Assembly: GCF_000718165.1 (NCBI RefSeq)
Contig: NZ_JOEY01000015.1
Location: forward strand, 1 to 64,000
DNA: 64,000 nucleotides
Origin: Streptomyces fulvoviolaceus
GTDB lineage: Bacteria > Actinomycetota > Actinomycetes > Streptomycetales > Streptomycetaceae
Direction: 5' to 3'
Shown: positions 60,400-64,000 of the stretch, one piece after another
Position numbering within the stretch: position 1 is the first letter of the stretch
Layout of the letters: the number at the start of each line of letters is the position of its first letter
Position numbers and translations under genes: made by a program
Notes under the pieces: model-generated
The model's input: only the letters and a program-made list of their open reading frames with translations
Told to the model about the DNA's origin: nothing
The model's database searches: none

Positions 60400-62171
60400 G
60401 TCACCACCGCGGCACGGTAGTCGGCGTGTTCGTGGACCAGCCGCTCGTGGTCGCCGGCCGCGGCGACCCTGCCCTCGTCGAGGAGGAGGACCCGGTCGGT
60501 CACGGCGAGCAGGGCGGGGCTGTTGGTGACGAGGACGGTGGTGCGGCCCCTTCTCAGGTCCCTGATCCCGGCGGCGATCCGCACCTCGGTGACGCTGTCG
60601 ACGGCCGTGGTGGGTTCGTGGACGACGAGGACCGGCGCGTCGGCGGCCAGCGCCCGGGCGAGGGCGACCCGCTGCCGCTGACCTCCGGAGAGGGAGCGCC
60701 CGCGTGCGGTGACGGGGGTGTCGGCGCCGTCGGGGAGGGTGCGGACGACCTCGTCGGTGCCGGATGCGGTGATTGCGGCGGAGACCTGCTCACCGGACGC
60801 AGCGGATACGTGCTGACCGGACGCGGCAGTGACTTGCCCACCGGACGCGGCAGTGACGTTCTCGAGGACCGTCCCCTCGAACAGGTCCGCGTCGTGCTCG
60901 GCCACCAGGATCGCGGTGCGGACCTGCGCGAGGTCCAGCGCGGGCAGTTCGGTGCCGTCCAGCTCTACGGCGCCCTTGTCCGGGTCGGCGCGGCGGCCGA
61001 GGCAGTGCAGCAGGGCGGCCGCGTCGGCGGGGTCGGTGGTGACGACGCCGACCGTCTCGCCGGGGGCGATGTCGAGATCCACGCCGCGCAGGGAGCCGTA
61101 GGACAGGCCGCGCAGCCGCAGTCGTCCCTCGAAGGGGCGCCGCTCGGACGGTGTGGACCTCACGGCGGGCGGGGCGTCGAGGATCGCGGCGATGCGGGCG
61201 GCGGACGCGCGGCCCTGCGCCAACTCCGCGTTGACCCAGGAGAATTCGGAGAGCGGGCCGATGAGGAAGAGGGCCAGGGCGACGGACGAGACGAGTTCGC
61301 CGAGGCCGATGTCGCCGCGTGCGGCGAGCCGCCCGCCGACGAGGGCGACCAGGGCGAGGAACGCCCCGGTGAGGATGGTCAGTACGCCGCTCTGCCAGGC
61401 CTCGGCGCGGGCCGCGCGCAGGGTGGCGGTCAGCGCGCCCTGGCTGATGCGCCGGTAGCGGGCGGCGGCCGCCGGTTCGGCACCGATGCCCTTGAGGACG
61501 CGCAGTCCGGCCACGAGGTCGGCGGCGACGCCCGAGGCCCGTGCCGCGCGTTCCTGCTCGGTCTCACTGCGTCGTTCCAGCGGCTTGCTCAGCAGATGCC
61601 CCAGCCACAGCAGCAGCGGGGCGCCGAACAGGACGAGGAGCCCGAGGGGGACGGACATCAGCAGCAGGACGACCGCGCCGACCACCAGACCGGCGGCGGA
61701 CGCGACGGCGACGATGATCGCCATGGCGACGCCGCCGACCCGTCGGGCGTCCTCGGTGGCGGTGTTCGCCAGCTCGCCGTGCAGCCGGCCGTCCTCCGCA
61801 CCCCCTTCGGGCGCGAGCAGGCGGCCGACCAACCGGGTTCGGAGAAGGTGCGCGGCGACGACGGAGGCGCGTTCACCGGCCCGGGCACTGCCGCGCCAGC
61901 TGAAGGAGAGACCGACGTAGACGACGGCCAGCACACCGAGCCACAACAGCAGCCCGGCGGCGTCGCCGTCCACGATCCCCCGGTCGACGGCCACACCGAT
62001 GAGGACCGGCACCAGCGCCTCGCCCGTCTGGTGCCCCATGCCGAGCAGCGCGCCGAGCGCGATGTCACGGCGTTGGCCGACGACCGCGCCCCACAGCACG
62101 CTCCGTCCGGGCAGGCCCGCTTCTCTCACCCATCCCCCCGGACCGGAATTCACGGCGCTCAGACACCGCAC
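60396..62171 (-). CDS. ABC exporter half-transporter with degenerate Walker A/B but intact signature
   Basis: A 591-residue half exporter, GTG at 62171; a GTG at 62153 is a plausible alternative since no ribosome site precedes the first. In the ATPase domain the Walker A position reads GVVTTDPADAAALL, without the GxGKS/T loop, and Walker B reads VLVVHEPTTAVDS, with His for Asp. LSGGQRQRVALARAL is intact. After the Q-loop region it carries an 8-residue tandem repeat (VTAASGGQ, VTAASGQH, VSAASGEQ). An iron box lies 9 bases upstream. It heads the exporter and binding-protein operon. Confidence 0.9.
   Translation of the reverse strand: MRCLSAVNSGPGGWVREAGLPGRSVLWGAVVGQRRDIALGALLGMGHQTGEALVPVLIGVAVDRGIVDGDAAGLLLWLGVLAVVYVGLSFSWRGSARAGERASVVAAHLLRTRLVGRLLAPEGGAEDGRLHGELANTATEDARRVGGVAMAIIVAVASAAGLVVGAVVLLLMSVPLGLLVLFGAPLLLWLGHLLSKPLERRSETEQERAARASGVAADLVAGLRVLKGIGAEPAAAARYRRISQGALTATLRAARAEAWQSGVLTILTGAFLALVALVGGRLAARGDIGLGELVSSVALALFLIGPLSEFSWVNAELAQGRASAARIAAILDAPPAVRSTPSERRPFEGRLRLRGLSYGSLRGVDLDIAPGETVGVVTTDPADAAALLHCLGRRADPDKGAVELDGTELPALDLAQVRTAILVAEHDADLFEGTVLENVTAASGGQVTAASGQHVSAASGEQVSAAITASGTDEVVRTLPDGADTPVTARGRSLSGGQRQRVALARALAADAPVLVVHEPTTAVDSVTEVRIAAGIRDLRRGRTTVLVTNSPALLAVTDRVLLLDEGRVAAAGDHERLVHEHADYRAAVVT
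60784..60862 (-). repeat. 24-bp tandem repeat inside the exporter ATPase domain
   Basis: The block ACCGGACGC recurs at 60792, 60816 and 60840, an exact 24-base period with small differences, followed by a shorter partial unit. It encodes about three 8-residue repeats in the helical region of a nucleotide-binding domain that has lost its own Walker A. Confidence 0.7.
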
Positions 62172-62179
62172 AGGAAAAC

Positions 62180-62198
62180 TTAGGTAAGGCTAACCAGA
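62180..62198. promoter_or_regulatory. Iron box before the exporter operon
   Basis: TTAGGTAAGGCTAACCAGA matches the DtxR/DmdR-type consensus in its left half and core. It lies 9 bases from the first exporter start, probably over the promoter. Confidence 0.82.
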
Positions 62199-62232
62199 TT
62201 CCTGTCCGGGGGCCAGGGTCTTCACCAAGCGC

Positions 62233-62266
62233 CTTTTCAGGCTTCCGGTTTCAGGCTTCCGGTTGC
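62233..62266 (-). repeat. Tandem 14-bp duplication at the beta-helix gene stop codon
   Basis: On the minus strand AACCGGAAGCCTGA occurs twice in a row. The first copy supplies the last two codons and the TGA, and the second follows the stop immediately. It looks like replication slippage. Confidence 0.6.
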
Positions 62267-64000
62267 ACGATCACATCGTCGACGTACGACGTCCCGCCCG
62301 ATGTCGCCCGCAGCCGCAGCGTCGTCGCGGTCGACGGAGCGGTCAGCTCCACACGGTGCCATTCGCCGGCCGTGGTGTCGGCGGGGGTGGCCGTGGCGAC
62401 GACCGTGCCCGCGGAGTTCAGGGCCTCGACCGTCACCGGCGCGGACGCGGAGTCGGAACGGACGAGGGACGAGAGCCGGCGGGAGGTGGTGCCGGAGATG
62501 GCCCGGGTGAGGGCCGAAGCGCCGGTGAGCTGCCCGGAGTTGCCGAGGTCGCCCGCCGGGTCGGTGGCCACGGCCGCCGTGCCGGTGATCGTCCACGATG
62601 AGGCGAGGGTGTCGAAGATGTCGGTCAGAACGGGGGTGCTGGTGCCGCTGCCGTTGTAGGCACCGATGTTGGGGGCCGACGTGGCCGAGACGGAGTTGCC
62701 GTAGTAGTCGAGGCCGCCGTTGCCGGAGACGACCGCGCCGGTACCGAGGGTGCCGTAACCGGTGAGCAGGCGGTAGCCGGCGGGGTCACGGGTGCCGGGG
62801 GCGACGAGACCGGGGGCCGTCGTGACCGAGTTGGTCGCGCCGGTCGGGGCGGTCACGCCGTGGAAGGCGTTGTGGTCGAAGGTGACGCCCGAGTCGGAGA
62901 AGCTCCAACTCACCGATCCGCTCCCGGTCTTGCGCACGATGTTGTTCGTGAACGACAGGTCCAGGGACGCCGAGGTGGACTCGGTCAGGAAGACGGGGCT
63001 CAGCCCGCCGCCCACCGCGACGGTGTTGTTGTAGATCTGCCCGTTCTCGATCTCGCCGCTGCAGACCTGGAAGGTGCGGGTGCGGTCGTTGACGGAGATG
63101 TTGTAGCGGATCACGAAGTCCGTGACCGGGGTGTCGTAGGGGCAGAGCAGGAAGAAGCCGCCGTCGTTGTCGTGGGAGAGGTTGTACTGGAAGAGGGTGT
63201 TCTTCGTGGAGTGGTCGACGTCGTAGGACTGGCCGTCCTTGGTGGTGTTGCCGCCGGAGACCTCGTTGTACTGGAAGACGCCGTTGTCGCTGTTGGCGGT
63301 CCAGATGCCGATGTTGACGCTGCCCGCCCGCTCGTTGAAGCCGGTGACCGTGTTGTGCTCGACGAGCGCGCCGTCCTGGCCCTTGGCGACGATGCCGTCG
63401 CCGCCGATGTCCCGCAGGTCGTTGCCGCGTACGACCAGGCCGGTGGAGGCCTTCCAGTCGGCGAAGCAGAGGGAGTCCTGCCAGAACGCGGCGAGCTGGT
63501 CGCGCTTGCACCAGTTGGACCAGGTGTAGATGCCCTGGCGGTCCACGGAGTGGACCTCGTTGTCCAGGATGTGGGTGTCGGCGAAGGCGGTGGGCGTGGT
63601 GGTGCCCTGGGCCTCGATGACGATGCCGCCGGTGGCGTTCGCGTACTTGCCGGTGCCGTGGTAGTTGCCACTGACCGTGGCGGGCAGGACGCCGCGCACG
63701 TCGTGGATGTCGAGGCGCTGGAGGGTGATGCCGCTGACGGTTCCGGCGTCCTCGGCGTACACGTGAACCCCGCGCCGATACGCCGTGTTGTCGCCGTCGG
63801 CCGTCAGCTCCAGGTCCTGGACCGTGGTGTACGGCGTGTTGTCGAGGAGTACGGCGTCGACCTCGCCGTCGGCGTTGATCGCGGGCAGGTCGCCGCTGCC
63901 GTAGGCACCGATGACGACCGGGGCGGCGGCGGTGCCGGTGGCATCCGGGGCGAACCGGCCCGAGCAGGCCGTGCCGCGCTTGAGGAGAACCTGGTCGCCT
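62251..64000 (-). CDS. Parallel beta-helix repeat protein, 5' end beyond the window
   Basis: The frame stops at 62251 and is still open at position 64000, so the N-terminus is missing; about 583 residues are visible. It is a right-handed beta-helix protein of the pectate-lyase-like superfamily, with repeated short strands (GIVIEAQGTTTPTAFADTHI, LRDIGGDGIVAKGQDGALVE, and RYNISVNDRTRTF). The C-terminal 120 residues look like a beta-sandwich carbohydrate-binding module (FDTLASSWTITGTAAVATDP onward). Probably secreted and acting on a polysaccharide; the enzymatic residues cannot be judged. A 14-base duplication follows its stop. Confidence 0.8.
   Translation of the reverse strand, partial: GDQVLLKRGTACSGRFAPDATGTAAAPVVIGAYGSGDLPAINADGEVDAVLLDNTPYTTVQDLELTADGDNTAYRRGVHVYAEDAGTVSGITLQRLDIHDVRGVLPATVSGNYHGTGKYANATGGIVIEAQGTTTPTAFADTHILDNEVHSVDRQGIYTWSNWCKRDQLAAFWQDSLCFADWKASTGLVVRGNDLRDIGGDGIVAKGQDGALVEHNTVTGFNERAGSVNIGIWTANSDNGVFQYNEVSGGNTTKDGQSYDVDHSTKNTLFQYNLSHDNDGGFFLLCPYDTPVTDFVIRYNISVNDRTRTFQVCSGEIENGQIYNNTVAVGGGLSPVFLTESTSASLDLSFTNNIVRKTGSGSVSWSFSDSGVTFDHNAFHGVTAPTGATNSVTTAPGLVAPGTRDPAGYRLLTGYGTLGTGAVVSGNGGLDYYGNSVSATSAPNIGAYNGSGTSTPVLTDIFDTLASSWTITGTAAVATDPAGDLGNSGQLTGASALTRAISGTTSRRLSSLVRSDSASAPVTVEALNSAGTVVATATPADTTAGEWHRVELTAPSTATTLRLRATSGGTSYVDDVIVQPEA

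Overview
This is a 64 kb stretch of high-GC actinomycete chromosome, almost certainly from a Streptomyces. The codon use is GC-rich, GTG and TTG starts are common, ATGA/GTGA start-stop couplings are frequent, and the gene families are typical of the genus (MEDS/RsbA-type and RsbW-like regulators, LuxR-type ATPase regulators, DmdR/IdeR-type iron boxes). No rRNA, tRNA, CRISPR array, phage or insertion sequence was recognised.

Layout. (1) 1-10.1 kb, mixed housekeeping: a cut-off proline-rich protein, a large secreted subtilisin-type protease with a divergent LuxR-type regulator, a DUF456 membrane protein, a PPOX-fold protein, a coupled alkylation-repair pair (Ada-AlkA fusion plus Ogt), and rsgA with an apparent one-base frameshift behind a 23-codon ORF. 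(2) 10.1-18.4 kb: a membrane-anchored PemK-like protein, a cyclase remnant, a P450, an ankyrin-like remnant, an ATPase/LuxR regulator, a MEDS protein and an RsbW-like kinase-fold protein whose frame runs antisense through a shikimate/quinate dehydrogenase gene. (3) 17.5-29.6 kb: a catabolic island around an IclR regulator. One arm holds an aldehyde dehydrogenase, a TPP-dependent enzyme and a Liv-type ABC importer with a fused LivM-LivG, then the dehydrogenase. The other arm holds a CaiB-type CoA-transferase and a citryl-CoA lyase-like protein. (4) 29.8-32.9 kb: an exported PQQ-type beta-propeller with a cupredoxin-like tail, followed by a ThuA-like protein.

(5) 32.9-62.2 kb is the centrepiece, a hydroxamate siderophore cluster with the parts list of the coelichelin locus: ornithine N5-monooxygenase, formyltransferase, two FecCD permeases and an ATPase, a giant NRPS, an MbtH-like protein, a siderophore-binding lipoprotein and two ABC exporter half-transporters. 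The 6227-residue NRPS reads as (partial C)-A(MT)-T / C-A-T / C-A(MT)-T / C-A-T / C-A-T-E. The pocket codes I extracted give Ser for modules 2 and 4 and hydroxy-ornithine for module 3. Modules 1 and 5 are probably ornithine-derived. The predicted product is an Orn-Ser-Orn-Ser-Orn pentapeptide, tris-hydroxamate, N-methylated at residues 1 and 3. It differs from the three-module coelichelin and is perhaps related to scabichelin-type peptides. There is no thioesterase and no coelichelin-type esterase. Four iron-box-like palindromes sit at the expected promoters. The exporter half-transporters have complementary defects, which predicts one working ATP site. The window ends inside a secreted beta-helix protein gene.
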